A stretch of 64,000 nucleotides of DNA. Source: an uncultured Lachnospiraceae bacterium (GTDB taxonomy: Bacteria; Bacillota; Clostridia; Lachnospirales; Lachnospiraceae). The translations under genes were made by a program, and so were the position numbers. A model generated the notes under the pieces. The model was given only the letters and a program-made list of their open reading frames with translations. It was not told where the DNA came from and made no database searches. Shown here one piece after another: positions 42,237 to 52,313 of this stretch. Positions within the stretch are counted from its first letter, which is position 1, and each line of letters starts with the position of its first letter. Location: positions 1 through 64,000 of the forward strand of contig CABUPO010000009.1 in NCBI GenBank assembly GCA_902493385.1. The letters run 5' to 3'.

Positions 42237-42255
42237 TTGCCAAATCGTTGCCACA
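42237..42255 (+). repeat. E3 right-end arm repeats (GTTGCCA type)
   Basis: GTTGCCAAATCGTTGCCA: two GTTGCCA copies matching the left-end pair at 28787-28806. AAACAAATTTGTTT (42260-42273), identical to the core of the operator at 41547-41560, and CCGCATAAATACTGG (42279-42293) follow. Confidence 0.72.
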
Positions 42256-42311
42256 GCTTAAACAAATTTGTTTGGAAGCCGCATAAATACTGGACTTTTT
42301 TGCACCTGCAA

Positions 42312-42324
42312 CTTACTCAAACTC
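42312..42324. other. Attachment site E3/guaA
   Basis: CTTACTCAAACTC spans the guaA stop codon (complement of TTA at 42313-42315) and its last codons (Glu-Phe-Glu). Insertion keeps guaA complete. Confidence 0.88.
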
Positions 42325-43866
42325 AATCGTTGCCGGTGGCTTCCCGGTACAATCATACAGTACCCTGTTTACGCCTTTAACCTCATTTACAATCCGGTTA
42401 GTCACCTTGCTCAGCACATCCCATGGGAGCTGTGCCGCTTCAGCAGTCATAAAATCAGAGGTACATACAGCTCTTAGTGCAACCGCATAATCATAGGTTC
42501 TGAAATCTCCCATTACACCGACGGAACGCATATTAGTTAAGGCGGCGTAATACTGTCCCAGACCCTTGTCCACTCCTGCATTGGCAATCTCTTCACGATA
42601 GATATAATCTGCGTCCTGAACGATGCGGACCTTTTCAGGTGTAACCTCGCCAATAATTCTTATTCCAAGTCCCGGACCCGGAAACGGCTGTCTGTCAACA
42701 AGATAATCCGGGATTCCAAGCTCCCTTCCGACTTTCCTTACCTCGTCCTTAAACAGCATGCGGAGCGGTTCAATTATTTCTTTAAAGTCTACTACGTCAG
42801 GAAGACCACCTACATTGTGATGGCTCTTGATAACGGCTGATTTGCCAAGTCCGCTTTCAATAACATCAGGATAGATTGTGCCCTGAACCAGGAAATCTAC
42901 ACTGCCAATCTTTTTTGCCTCTTCTTCAAATACACGTATGAATTCTTCGCCGATAATTTTCCGCTTCTCCTCAGGTTCGGTTACTCCTGCAAGCTTCTTA
43001 TAATATCTTTCCTGTGCGTTTACCCGAATAAAATTCAGTTCATATGGTCCGTTTGGTCCAAATACGGCTTCTACCTCGTCACCCTCGTTTTTACGCAAAA
43101 GACCATGATCTACAAACACACATGTCAGCTGCTTTCCTACCGCTTTTGAAAGCAGAACAGCCGCCACAGAACTGTCAACTCCGCCTGATAATGCACACAA
43201 TACCCTGCCTGTTCCAATCTTTTCACGTAAGGACTGGACTGCCTGATTAGCGAAGCTGTCCATTCTCCAGCTGCCAGTACAGCCGCATACGTCATATACA
43301 AAATTCCGAAGCATCTTAAGCCCCTCTCTGGTGTGCATAACCTCAGGGTGGAACTGCGTTGCATACAAACCGCGCTCCGGGCATTCCATAGCCGCTACAG
43401 GGCAATTGTCAGTATGAGCTATAGGCTTAAAGCCTTCCGGAACGTCTGCGATGTAATCCGTATGGCTCATCCAGCATACGGTAGAATTCAAATCAGACGT
43501 CTCTATATCTTTAAATAATACGGAAGAAGAATCCACTACAACCTCAGTATGTCCATACTCACTTACCGGCGCAGTCTTTACGGCGCCGCCAAGACTGTAT
43601 GCCATAAGCTGAGAACCATAACATATTCCAAGAATAGGTATGCCAAGATTATATATATCATTATTATACTTTGGCGAAGACGAGGCGTATACGCTGTTAG
43701 GTCCTCCTGTAAATATTATGCCCTTTGGATTAAGCGACTTAATTTCATCAATTGACATAGTGTACGGCTTAACCTCACAATATACGCTGCACTCTCTGAC
43801 GCGCCTTGCAATAAGCTGGTTATACTGGCCTCCAAAATCCAGTACGATTACTAATTCTTTTTCCAT
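42313..43866 (-). CDS. guaA: GMP synthase (glutamine-hydrolysing)
   Basis: The 517-residue enzyme makes GMP from XMP, ATP and glutamine in the cytosol. It has an N-terminal class I amidotransferase ([11 protein letters not shown] with the catalytic Cys, QFHPEV with His) and a C-terminal ATP pyrophosphatase ([17 protein letters not shown]-loop), ending in the dimerisation domain ([14 protein letters not shown]) and TIEFE. The last four codons including the stop form the integration core used by E1-E3. The gene remains full length. Its own terminator has been displaced. Confidence 0.97.
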   Translation of the reverse strand: MEKELVIVLDFGGQYNQLIARRVRECSVYCEVKPYTMSIDEIKSLNPKGIIFTGGPNSVYASSSPKYNNDIYNLGIPILGICYGSQLMAYSLGGAVKTAPVSEYGHTEVVVDSSSVLFKDIETSDLNSTVCWMSHTDYIADVPEGFKPIAHTDNCPVAAMECPERGLYATQFHPEVMHTREGLKMLRNFVYDVCGCTGSWRMDSFANQAVQSLREKIGTGRVLCALSGGVDSSVAAVLLSKAVGKQLTCVFVDHGLLRKNEGDEVEAVFGPNGPYELNFIRVNAQERYYKKLAGVTEPEEKRKIIGEEFIRVFEEEAKKIGSVDFLVQGTIYPDVIESGLGKSAVIKSHHNVGGLPDVVDFKEIIEPLRMLFKDEVRKVGRELGIPDYLVDRQPFPGPGLGIRIIGEVTPEKVRIVQDADYIYREEIANAGVDKGLGQYYAALTNMRSVGVMGDFRTYDYAVALRAVCTSDFMTAEAAQLPWDVLSKVTNRIVNEVKGVNRVLYDCTGKPPATIEFE

Positions 43867-43931
43867 ATTATTTATATCCTTTCATATGTAAAATCTGTAT
43901 TATATCAAAAACACATCTGCTGTCTCCTCGT

Positions 43932-44516
43932 TTATCGCTGCAGTTCATCAAGCGTAAGGCTGAACGACTCCAAAAATTCCTCTTCAAAAACTGCAGCCTC
44001 AGGAAGCCCCATAGCATCCAATGCTTCCTGAGTGGATAAATGAGCGCTTGCAAACTCAGAATTGCCCATTTGTTCCTCTTTGATACATTTAAGAAGGGCT
44101 GAAATCTTATCGGCAGCCTTTACCAGTCTCCAAATATATTCGTCCTCTTCCTGTTTATAGAACAGATTAGTATAATATTCCCGCATATCGTCAGGAAGCA
44201 TGTCAAGAAGCTTACCCGCAGCAATATCTTCCACAGCTTTATATGCTGATTTAATATCAGGGTTAAAATATTTTACCGGTGTAGGCATATCTCCTGTAAT
44301 AATCTCAGTTGTGTCATGATACATTCCAATAAGCGCCGCTTTTTCAACATTAACGTCATTTCCAAAACGAACATTACTGATAATAGCAAGCGCATGAGCT
44401 ATCATTGCGACTTCAAGTGAATGCTCGCTTATATTCTCATTATCAGAATTACGCATAAGCGACCAACGGTTAATATATTTCATTCTTGACATCATTGCAA
44501 AAAAATGATTACCCAT
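43932..44516 (-). CDS. yfbR: HD-domain 5'-deoxynucleotidase (YfbR-like)
   Basis: The 194-residue HD hydrolase has NISEHSLEVAMIAHAL (first His), GMYHDTTEIITGDMPTPVKYF (HD pair and TGD motif) and a later D in VKAADKISALLKC. YfbR dephosphorylates deoxyribonucleoside 5'-monophosphates in nucleotide salvage. It lies between guaA and uvrA on the same strand. Confidence 0.9.
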   Translation of the reverse strand: MGNHFFAMMSRMKYINRWSLMRNSDNENISEHSLEVAMIAHALAIISNVRFGNDVNVEKAALIGMYHDTTEIITGDMPTPVKYFNPDIKSAYKAVEDIAAGKLLDMLPDDMREYYTNLFYKQEEDEYIWRLVKAADKISALLKCIKEEQMGNSEFASAHLSTQEALDAMGLPEAAVFEEEFLESFSLTLDELQR

Positions 44517-44555
44517 CTATATTTACCTCCATGATATAAGACGTTATATAAAATG

Positions 44556-47378
44556 TCAAACTAAGATTTTTTTCAGAAATTCACCTGTATAACTTCCCTT
44601 TGTGTCGGCAACCTCTTTAGGCGTTCCGGTTGCAATAACCGTTCCGCCCCGGTCTCCGCCCTCAGGTCCGATATCAATAATATAATCTGCCGTCTTGATA
44701 ACGTCCAGGTTGTGTTCTATTACTACAACTGTATTGCCGCTTTCTGTAAGCCTTTTTAGTATATCAATAAGCTTGTGTACATCCGCAAAGTGAAGTCCTG
44801 TCGTCGGCTCGTCCAGTATATATATAGTCTTACCAGTGCTTCGTCTGCTGAGCTCTGTGGCAAGTTTTATTCTCTGGGCCTCGCCGCCTGAAAGCTGCGT
44901 TGAGGGCTGTCCAAGCTTGATATATGAAAGCCCCACGTCGTACAACGTTTTTATTTTTCTGTAAATAGCAGGTATTGGCTCAAAGAAATGAAGCGCCTCC
45001 TCAACTGTCATATCAAGAACATCGTATATGCTTTTTCCTTTATATTTGACGTCAAGCGTCTCTCTATTGTAACGCTTTCCACCACAAACTTCACAGGGAA
45101 CATATATGTCCGGCAGAAAATTCATCTCAATCTTAATTATACCGTCGCCGGAACACGCCTCGCATCTTCCACCCTTTACATTAAATGAAAAACGGCCCTT
45201 CTTATAGTTTCGCATTTTAGCGTCGGGTGTTGACGCAAACAAATCGCGTATCATATCAAATACGCCTGTATAAGTCGCGGGATTAGAACGCGGCGTCCGT
45301 CCGATAGGCGACTGGTCAATATTAATAACTTTATCAAGTTGTTCTACACCTGTAATATCCTTATGTCTGCCGGGTATTGTACGCGCACGGTTAAGCTTTT
45401 TCGCAAGAGATTTGTACAAAATCTCATTTACAAGGGAACTTTTTCCTGAGCCTGAAACACCCGTAACGCACGTCATAACACCTATAGGAAATTTCACGTT
45501 AATATTCTTTAGGTTGTTCTCACTTGCTCCTTTTACCATAATCCACCCTGACGGTTCTTTTCTTTCATTCGGAACAGGAATAAATGATCTTCCGCTAAGA
45601 TAAGCTCCAGTTATAGATTCAGGGCAGTTCATAATGTCTTGTGCTGTTCCACAGGCAACAAGTTCTCCACCGTGCTCGCCTGCTCCAGGTCCGATATCAA
45701 CAATATAATCTGCGGCGCGCATCGTGTCTTCATCATGCTCAACTACAATGAGTGTGTTTCCTAGATTTTTAAGATTATTAAGCGTTTTAAGAAGCTTATC
45801 GTTATCACGCTGATGCAGTCCAATGCTTGGTTCGTCAAGTATATAAGCTACTCCTACCAAACCTGAACCAATCTGCGTTGCAAGCCTTATACGCTGTGCT
45901 TCGCCGCCTGAAAGCGTTCCCGCCGCCCTTGAAAGAGTAAGGTAATCCAGCCCAACGTCCATAAGAAAACCTATTCTCGCATTAATCTCTCTCAGAACAA
46001 GCTCTCCTATTTTTAACTGTATATCAGTCAGCTGCAGCTCATTCATATGCTTTTGGAGTTTACGCACAGGCATTTTTGTTATCTCGGCAATATTTTTACC
46101 GCCTACAGTAACGCCTAACACTTCCCGCTTAAGTCTTTTTCCGCCGCATTCCCTGCATGGCGTAATCTTCATGAATTCCTCATATTCCTGTTTAGTAACA
46201 TCAGACGACGTTTCTCTGTACCTTCGCTCCACATTCTTTATCAGGCCTTCAAACATCACATCATAGACTCCGACGCCTCTCTGGCCTCTATAATGCACCT
46301 TAACTGTCTTATCAGCTCCATAAAGTATAATATCCTTTATTTTTTTACTATAATCACAAAAAGGTGTTGACAGGCTGAAACCATACTCCTCTGCAAGAGC
46401 GTCCATAATACATCTTGTATAACTTGAAGACTCAGTGACAGACTGCCATCCCATTACAGCAATTGCGCCTTCATCAATACTCATTGTCGTATCCGGAATC
46501 AAAAGCTCCGGGTCAAATTCCATTTTAAATCCCAAACCCTTACAAACAGGACATGCTCCAAACGGATTATTAAACGAAAAACTTCTCGGCTCTATTTCGT
46601 CAATGCTTATTCCACAGTCCGGACACGAAAAGCTTTCACTGAAATTCTTTCTTTCCCCATCAACCACATCAACAATCATAAGGCCCTCGGAAAGCTTTAA
46701 AACGTTCTCAATAGAATCTGCCAGCCTCTTTTCGATTCCTTCTTTTATAACAAGTCTGTCCACAACAATCTCTATATTATGCTTTATATTTTTATCCAGG
46801 GCAATATCCTCTGAAAGCTCGTACATATTACCATCAATTACAACTCTGACATATCCGCTTTTCTTAGCGTTAGAAAGAACCTTTGCATGAGTTCCCTTAC
46901 GTCCTCTCACTACAGGTGCAAGAAGCTGTATCCTTGTTCTCTCAGAAAGCTTCATAATCTCATCAACCATCTGGTCAACCGACTGCTTTTTTATCTCTTT
47001 TCCGCATGAAGGACAGTGCGGTATGCCAATTCGCGCATATAACAGCCTGAAATAGTCATATATCTCTGTTACTGTTCCTACAGTCGAACGGGGATTCCTG
47101 TTAGTTGATTTTTGGTCGATTGATATTGCCGGAGACAATCCTTCTATATTATCTACATCAGGCTTGTCCATTCGTCCAAGAAACATCCTTGCATATGAAG
47201 ACAGGGATTCCATGTACCGTCTCTGTCCTTCCGCATATATTGTATCAAATGCAAGAGAAGACTTTCCTGAGCCTGAAAGTCCGGTAATAACGACAAATTC
47301 ATCTCTTGGAATATCAACATCAATGCCTTTAAGATTGTGCTCTCTGGCTCCCCTTATACGAATAAAGTTATCTTTCAT
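44556..47378 (-). CDS. uvrA: Excinuclease ABC subunit A
   Basis: The 940-residue damage sensor for nucleotide excision repair has two ABC ATPase modules ([20 protein letters not shown] and [16 protein letters not shown]), two signature LSGGEAQR motifs, and zinc-binding cysteines ([32 protein letters not shown]). The start is at [15 protein letters not shown] (47378), with GGAGGATTACACA upstream inside the uvrB end; the genes overlap by 11 bases. Confidence 0.97.
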   Translation of the reverse strand: MKDNFIRIRGAREHNLKGIDVDIPRDEFVVITGLSGSGKSSLAFDTIYAEGQRRYMESLSSYARMFLGRMDKPDVDNIEGLSPAISIDQKSTNRNPRSTVGTVTEIYDYFRLLYARIGIPHCPSCGKEIKKQSVDQMVDEIMKLSERTRIQLLAPVVRGRKGTHAKVLSNAKKSGYVRVVIDGNMYELSEDIALDKNIKHNIEIVVDRLVIKEGIEKRLADSIENVLKLSEGLMIVDVVDGERKNFSESFSCPDCGISIDEIEPRSFSFNNPFGACPVCKGLGFKMEFDPELLIPDTTMSIDEGAIAVMGWQSVTESSSYTRCIMDALAEEYGFSLSTPFCDYSKKIKDIILYGADKTVKVHYRGQRGVGVYDVMFEGLIKNVERRYRETSSDVTKQEYEEFMKITPCRECGGKRLKREVLGVTVGGKNIAEITKMPVRKLQKHMNELQLTDIQLKIGELVLREINARIGFLMDVGLDYLTLSRAAGTLSGGEAQRIRLATQIGSGLVGVAYILDEPSIGLHQRDNDKLLKTLNNLKNLGNTLIVVEHDEDTMRAADYIVDIGPGAGEHGGELVACGTAQDIMNCPESITGAYLSGRSFIPVPNERKEPSGWIMVKGASENNLKNINVKFPIGVMTCVTGVSGSGKSSLVNEILYKSLAKKLNRARTIPGRHKDITGVEQLDKVINIDQSPIGRTPRSNPATYTGVFDMIRDLFASTPDAKMRNYKKGRFSFNVKGGRCEACSGDGIIKIEMNFLPDIYVPCEVCGGKRYNRETLDVKYKGKSIYDVLDMTVEEALHFFEPIPAIYRKIKTLYDVGLSYIKLGQPSTQLSGGEAQRIKLATELSRRSTGKTIYILDEPTTGLHFADVHKLIDILKRLTESGNTVVVIEHNLDVIKTADYIIDIGPEGGDRGGTVIATGTPKEVADTKGSYTGEFLKKILV

Positions 47379-49374
47379 TGTGTAATCCTCCATCTATGTC
47401 AGCCAGCTGTCTTCTAAGTTCTACAATAGTATCTCTCAATTCTGCTGCCATTTCAAAATTAAGCTCGGCAGCTGCCTTATGCATACGCTTGCTGAAATTA
47501 TCTATAAGTCTGGTAATTTCTTTTCTGCTCATTGACTCAATATCTTTTTCCAGATCTTCCTTAACCTTTGAAACCTCTTTTGAAATACGTATAAGCTCAC
47601 GAACTTCCTTTTTAATGGACTGCGGAGTAATACCATGCTCATCATTATACTGCTTTTGTATCCTGCGCCTTCGATTAGTCTCTGATATAGCACGGCTCAT
47701 AGAATCAGTCATATTATCAGCATACATTATAACATGGCCGTCTACGTTTCTTGCCGCCCTTCCTATCGTCTGTATAAGAGATGTTTCCGACCTTAAAAAA
47801 CCTTCTTTATCTGCGTCAAGAATTGCTACAAGTGTTATCTCAGGAATATCAAGCCCTTCCCTGAGAAGGTTAATTCCAACAAGCACGTCGAATACATCCA
47901 TACGCATATCTCTTATTATCTCAGAACGTTCAAGAGTATCAATATCAGAATGTAAATATCTCACTCTTATTCCATTCTCTGCAAGATATTTGGTAAGCTC
48001 CTCCGCCATACGCTTTGTAAGCGTCGTAACCATAACCTTATTATGCTTCTCGGTCTCCTTCGACACTTCACTAAGGAGATCGTCTATCTGACCTTTAACC
48101 GGACGCACGATTACCTCAGGATCAAGAAGTCCGGTCGGTCTTATTATCTGCTCTGCCCTCAACATCTCATGCGTGCTCTCATATTCGGACGGAGTTGCAG
48201 ACACACACATAATCTGATTGATATGCGACTCAAATTCATCAAAATTAAGCGGTCTGTTATCAAGCGCTGAAGGCAGTCTAAAACCATAGTCTACAAGAGT
48301 AGTCTTGCGTGACCTGTCGCCCGAATACATTCCCCTTATCTGAGGTATAGTCATATGCGACTCATCTACTATTATTAGAAAATCATCCGGAAAATAATCA
48401 ATAAGTGTATTAGGAGCTTCACCCGGCGCCATCCCCGAAAGATATCTTGAATAGTTCTCTATTCCTGAACAGAAGCCTGTCTCACGCATCATTTCTATGT
48501 CAAAATTAGTCCTTTCAGATATTCTCTGCGCCTCTATAAGCTTATCCTCTGACTTAAAAAACCTAATTCTTTCTGCAAGGTCATCCTCAATATTCTTTAT
48601 TGCATCAGACATTTTATCAGGCGCAACCACATAATGTGAAGCAGGAAATATTACCACATGCTTAAGGTCGCATTTGACAGCTCCTGTGAGAACATCTATC
48701 TCAGAAATTCTGTCAATCTCATCTCCAAAAAATTCAATCCTTACAGCTATATCCGTAGCCGCCGCAGGATAAATCTCAACTACATCACCATGCACCCTGA
48801 AAGTTCCACGATGAAAATCTATATCATTTCTCTCGTACTGTATATCAACAAGCTTTCTTAAAACTTCGTCCCTGTCTTTTGTCATTCCCGGACGTACCGA
48901 AAGTGTCATATTCTGATAATCAATAGGACTTCCAAGCCCATATATACACGAAACACTGGACACCACAATAACGTCATTACGCTCAGTAAGAGAAGCTGTT
49001 GCTGAATGTCGAAGCTTATCTATCTCATCATTAATATCTGAATCCTTTGCAATATAAGTGTCCGTTGAAGGCACATATGCTTCCGGTTGGTAATAGTCAT
49101 AATACGAGACGAAATACTCGACAGCGTTATTGGGGAAAAATTCCTTAAATTCACCGTAGAGCTGTGCTGCTAATGTCTTATTATGGGCAATTATGAGGGT
49201 TGGTTTATTTAATTGTTGGATAACATTGGCCATCGTAAAGGTCTTGCCGGAACCGGTGACGCCAAGGAGAGTCTGACACTGATTGCCTTCCTTAAAGCCT
49301 TTCACTAATTGTTCAATCGCCTGCGGCTGATCGCCGGTTGGCTGATATTCTGATACTAATTCAAAATGATCCAT
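47368..49374 (-). CDS. uvrB: Excinuclease ABC subunit B
   Basis: The 668-residue helicase-like subunit verifies damage and loads UvrC. Walker [15 protein letters not shown], the beta-hairpin [12 protein letters not shown], helicase motifs DESH and QTIGRAARN, and the C-terminal UVR motif ([29 protein letters not shown]) are all present. AGGAGG lies directly before ATG and directly after the AlbA_2 gene stop, so there is no room for its own promoter; an SOS box that may once have served it lies at 52119. Confidence 0.97.
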   Translation of the reverse strand: MDHFELVSEYQPTGDQPQAIEQLVKGFKEGNQCQTLLGVTGSGKTFTMANVIQQLNKPTLIIAHNKTLAAQLYGEFKEFFPNNAVEYFVSYYDYYQPEAYVPSTDTYIAKDSDINDEIDKLRHSATASLTERNDVIVVSSVSCIYGLGSPIDYQNMTLSVRPGMTKDRDEVLRKLVDIQYERNDIDFHRGTFRVHGDVVEIYPAAATDIAVRIEFFGDEIDRISEIDVLTGAVKCDLKHVVIFPASHYVVAPDKMSDAIKNIEDDLAERIRFFKSEDKLIEAQRISERTNFDIEMMRETGFCSGIENYSRYLSGMAPGEAPNTLIDYFPDDFLIIVDESHMTIPQIRGMYSGDRSRKTTLVDYGFRLPSALDNRPLNFDEFESHINQIMCVSATPSEYESTHEMLRAEQIIRPTGLLDPEVIVRPVKGQIDDLLSEVSKETEKHNKVMVTTLTKRMAEELTKYLAENGIRVRYLHSDIDTLERSEIIRDMRMDVFDVLVGINLLREGLDIPEITLVAILDADKEGFLRSETSLIQTIGRAARNVDGHVIMYADNMTDSMSRAISETNRRRRIQKQYNDEHGITPQSIKKEVRELIRISKEVSKVKEDLEKDIESMSRKEITRLIDNFSKRMHKAAAELNFEMAAELRDTIVELRRQLADIDGGLHNER

Positions 49375-49385
49375 GAAATCCTCCT

Positions 49386-50804
49386 TTATGAATGCATTTT
49401 AATTTCCCAATGTGCTCTTCTATGCGAACCTATATTAACAATAACCCCTTTATTTACCAATTTTTTCATTGTTCTTTGGACTTTACTTCTGGAAATTTCA
49501 AGCCGTTTCTGTATTTCTGATTGCGTTATTTTAGAATTTTCTTGCAATAATTCGCACAATCTCTTTTCAAGTTCGGTCAAATTAATGTTTTCAGCTTCAC
49601 TTTTAGCTTCACTTTTAGCTTCACTTTCAGCTTCATTTAACATCATTTTATAATTCAGATTTTTTAATGTTACCATAAACATCACTCTGTCTGAATAAAA
49701 TTCCGGCTCCATTCCCATCTCATAGTTAGCCGCATTTTCATATGCTTCACAGATTTTGTTGAGTCCGCTTCCCTGACGTTCCATATATCCCAATCGTCCA
49801 AAAATATCCGCTAATACAGGATTTCTTCTTGTAGATGGAATAGTATCAATATCTCTTTCCTGTATTTTTGTTCCATCGGGCATCCCACCCGGAGAATAAA
49901 TTACAAGGCGGTCATCAAAAATATCTATATGGACTTCACTGCCATTAACCAGATAATCCCGGTGAATCAACCCATTCACAAGACTTTCAAAAACACTTCT
50001 CTCACAAAAATCCGGCATTTCAATCCGAGAATTTGCTGTCTTTTTCCAAAGCATTTTCATATTTCTTTTCACAAATCCAACGCCTTCATTCAGTAACATA
50101 ATCAAACTCCCACTATATTCCGCACTGTCCAGAGCGTCTACCTGACCGCCGCTCTTATCCAGTCCATTCCAGTGTGTGCAAAACAACCGTGAATAACGAA
50201 TCGGGCAGTTATCCGCAAGCAAGGCACCGGCATTTGTCAATTTTCCCTTTTCATCAACAATTCCAAACGATTCAAAACTCTTTTCCGGCATACTTGTCCC
50301 ATTCCACTCTTTATAGCGTTCCCGCAATTTTGAAAAAGAATAGTCTTTGAAATCATAATCCGTCATCAGGGAATCAAAAGAAGAATTTTTTCCACGCAGC
50401 ACAAGCCTTTTTAACTCTGCTGCATTTGCAACAACCGACTCATTTCCTATCCTGACAAAAGCCTCGGTACTTCCATCTCCACGATAATAATACGGTGTTT
50501 CTTGCCCTTTCATAACTTCTACAGCAAGCAAATTTTTCCCATCCTCTGTATTGTAAATCCGAATTGTAACCTCTGGAAGTGGATCAATACGCTCTTTTAT
50601 TTTCTGGCTGACAAATTCAGAAGTACCTTTTATATCCTCAATTCCGATTACTGTATCATCATCTGCAGTACCAAAAATCAGTGTACCTCCGATTCCGTTT
50701 GCAAATGCACTGACACTTTTCAGCCAACTTTTAGGCTTTTTCATTTCTACTTCTCGTTTTTTATCATATTCAGTAGTTTCCCCGATCAGTTCTGATATTT
50801 TCAA
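49386..50804 (-). CDS. AlbA_2/Schlafen-type DNA-binding regulator with C-terminal winged helix
   Basis: The 472-residue protein has an N-terminal AlbA_2 (divergent AAA_4) domain ([35 protein letters not shown]), the central ATP-binding-like C-terminal half of this family ([39 protein letters not shown]), a repetitive linker [15 protein letters not shown], and a winged helix ([24 protein letters not shown]). Two palindromes upstream are likely operators, for this protein or another. It is inserted immediately before uvrB and probably drives uvrBA by read-through. Confidence 0.82.
   Translation of the reverse strand: MKISELIGETTEYDKKREVEMKKPKSWLKSVSAFANGIGGTLIFGTADDDTVIGIEDIKGTSEFVSQKIKERIDPLPEVTIRIYNTEDGKNLLAVEVMKGQETPYYYRGDGSTEAFVRIGNESVVANAAELKRLVLRGKNSSFDSLMTDYDFKDYSFSKLRERYKEWNGTSMPEKSFESFGIVDEKGKLTNAGALLADNCPIRYSRLFCTHWNGLDKSGGQVDALDSAEYSGSLIMLLNEGVGFVKRNMKMLWKKTANSRIEMPDFCERSVFESLVNGLIHRDYLVNGSEVHIDIFDDRLVIYSPGGMPDGTKIQERDIDTIPSTRRNPVLADIFGRLGYMERQGSGLNKICEAYENAANYEMGMEPEFYSDRVMFMVTLKNLNYKMMLNEAESEAKSEAKSEAENINLTELEKRLCELLQENSKITQSEIQKRLEISRSKVQRTMKKLVNKGVIVNIGSHRRAHWEIKMHS
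49592..49639. repeat. 12-bp in-frame tandem repeat in the AlbA_2 gene
   Basis: Four units of (T/C)AGCTTCA(C/T)TTT(A) encode repeated S-E-A-K/E on the minus strand. Changes in copy number would alter the linker length in steps of four residues without breaking the frame. Confidence 0.75.
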
Positions 50805-50823
50805 ATCTACACCTCTTTCCTTA

Positions 50824-50920
50824 ATTTGTCAGACACCGTCTGACAAATGATATGCCCGTAATTTTCATTCTTAAATTCATTCCTGATTTCTAAATTGTGC
50901 AGACAGTGTCTGTACAATTT
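50824..50920. promoter_or_regulatory. Two related palindromic operators upstream of the AlbA_2 gene
   Basis: ATTTGTCAGAC-ACC-GTCTGACAAAT (50824-50848) has perfect 11-base arms. AAATTGTGCAGACA-G-TGTCTGTACAATTT (50892-50920) has 14-base arms with one mismatch. Both share CAGAC facing GTCTG and are 68 bases apart centre to centre, which fits one regulator binding both. Confidence 0.72.
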
Positions 50921-50929
50921 CCAGCTCTT

Positions 50930-51180
50930 TCATGTCATTCTTCGTAAATAAATCACAAAAACCGTTTCAATTTTATCATATCTCCACTTTAGCGCCTTAA
51001 CCTCCATAATCCCCATATACATCGGTGCCGTGATTTTATCCCGGTCAATTAATGTGGAGTCAAACTCAAAACGCTCCAGAATCCAACTGCTTTCTTCATC
51101 CACCCAGGCATACTATGGGGATTCTTTTAACAACTCATTCCTGCCCCCTCTTCAATTTCATCTACAATCTTTCCTAACTA
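50930..51180 (-). pseudogene. Decayed gene fragment, family unknown
   Basis: Reading leftward, KIVDEIEEGAG is followed after a frameshift by NELLKESP, a stop, then YAWVDEESSWILERFEFDST and IDRDKITAPMYMGIMEVKALKWRYDKIETVFVIYLRR. The coherent protein-like text broken by a frameshift and a stop marks a dead gene. I cannot name its family. It is part of a 1.2-kb stretch of decayed genes. Confidence 0.6.
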
Positions 51181-51242
51181 ATCGGCTATGTAATCATTCT
51201 TTATGACATAGTTATTATGTACAGCAGTTAAAGTAACATTTT

Positions 51243-51758
51243 TTAATTAAAATCCCATTTTTCTTCCATTTTAATGCCTTCGTTTTCGCAATACTTCATT
51301 CCTAACTTTTTATACTCAGATACTTCCCAAATCATACGTTCAAAAGTTTCATCTAGTTCTCCACAAACTATCAATTTTAGTTCTTCACAAATTGCTTTAT
51401 TTTCATCCTTTTTCAATTCACAAATCGCATTGTATGGTTTATCCCCAGATTGTAAATAACCAAAAAACTGTCCTTCAAAATCTGGTATACTGACAATCAC
51501 TTGATTATTTTTTCCTTTTTCAGATTCTAGGAATATTTTTTCATTAATCGTCCACATAGGGTTTTTATTCCATTTATCTTTTCTTTTCACTTTAGGTGCA
51601 TCTAAATCATGAATTACGATATAACTCATTCCAAAATGATTCAAAATTTTCTCAAACATAGGTATATTTGCCTTGCCACGACAATTCAAAATTGTAGTAT
51701 CTTCACACTTAACTTGCATATTCTCCATACTGCCACATCTTCCTTCCGCATTCCACAC
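51243..51758 (-). pseudogene. C-terminal fragment of an OLD-family (TOPRIM) endonuclease
   Basis: The 171-residue product matches the C-terminal TOPRIM part of OLD-type ATP-dependent nucleases: GKANIPMFEKILNHFGMSYIVIHDLDAP (GK..F..L...IPY..IHDLD pattern) and a helical tail. The N-terminal ABC ATPase domain is absent, and the frame has only a poor start. OLD proteins work in anti-phage defence (Gabija, retron and P2 OLD types). It is probably the relic of a defence gene; independent expression cannot be excluded. Confidence 0.62.
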
Positions 51759-51830
51759 AATATCTTTATTGAAAATTCAATAAAAATTCGCACCAAATAC
51801 AACCTTATACCTCAATGTTTTACTAACAAA

Positions 51831-52124
51831 CTACTTCACATATATCTGATTGAAAAGTTTATAGAACAAAATATAGCAAAAGAAACATATATTTTCAGTT
51901 CCATTTAAAACCTCTCCAGCCTTAATCTTAATTCTTCCTTCTACAATATTATCCATATATTCCTTTACTTGTCTTATTGGATTCTCTGTATCAGAATAAT
52001 TTGTTCGTCCTGGACGTTTAAATTCTATAATTGAAATATTACTAAACGGCTGTTCTTCTTCGTCTGTAAATGCAAGTTCGATTATAACACAAAATTGCAT
52101 ATTTGTATATAGAAAAAAGAACAT
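51831..52124 (-). pseudogene. Fragment of a defence-type ATP-binding protein
   Basis: The central 50 residues (SIIEFKRPGRTNYSDTENPIRQVKEYMDNI) match the (V/I)EFKRPGR..Y..ENP..Q...Y motif of large nuclease-like ATPases found in defence loci. Both ends turn into low-complexity hydrophobic sequence, so only an internal piece survives. It lies next to the OLD relic. Confidence 0.55.
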
Positions 52125-52130
52125 TTGTTC
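52119..52130. promoter_or_regulatory. LexA/SOS-type box
   Basis: GAACATTTGTTC fits the Firmicute LexA pattern GAAC-N4-GTTC as a perfect palindrome. Reading leftward, the first intact conserved SOS-type genes are uvrB and uvrA. The intervening 2.7 kb is the AlbA_2 gene and gene debris. Confidence 0.62.
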
Positions 52131-52313
52131 TTAAATCATTACTAAACATATCGGTTTATCAAGTCAATATTTACTCACATCTATTTTTCAGCAAAAGCGT
52201 ACAGAAGGTACTTATAAGATTATGCCGTTTGATATCCGGTAAACCATGCCTATTATCCGCATGTGAAGCACGAACCAATTACATACCAGGCTGTCTGATA
52301 ACAGTTAAGGTGT

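Larger units (their letters stand above)
28685..42324. mobile_element. E3: integrative mobilizable element with defence cargo (about 13.6 kb)
   Basis: It is bounded by att cores at 28674 and 42314 and by GTTGCCA arm pairs at 28787-28806 and 42237-42255. It abuts intact guaA. Cargo is an HNH/DUF262/nucleotidyltransferase trio and a type IIS-like restriction system; the core has tnpV, mob, a 77-residue protein, ATPase, mobC, int, xis and regulator. Confidence 0.9.

Noticed and set aside
42312..42324. Disruption of guaA by the integrated elements
   Set aside because: The core includes the native stop codon and the protein ends normally with TIEFE, so guaA is intact.
49592..49639. Tandem repeat as a CRISPR or phase-variable promoter
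   Set aside because: Units are 12 bp with no spacers and lie within coding sequence in frame.
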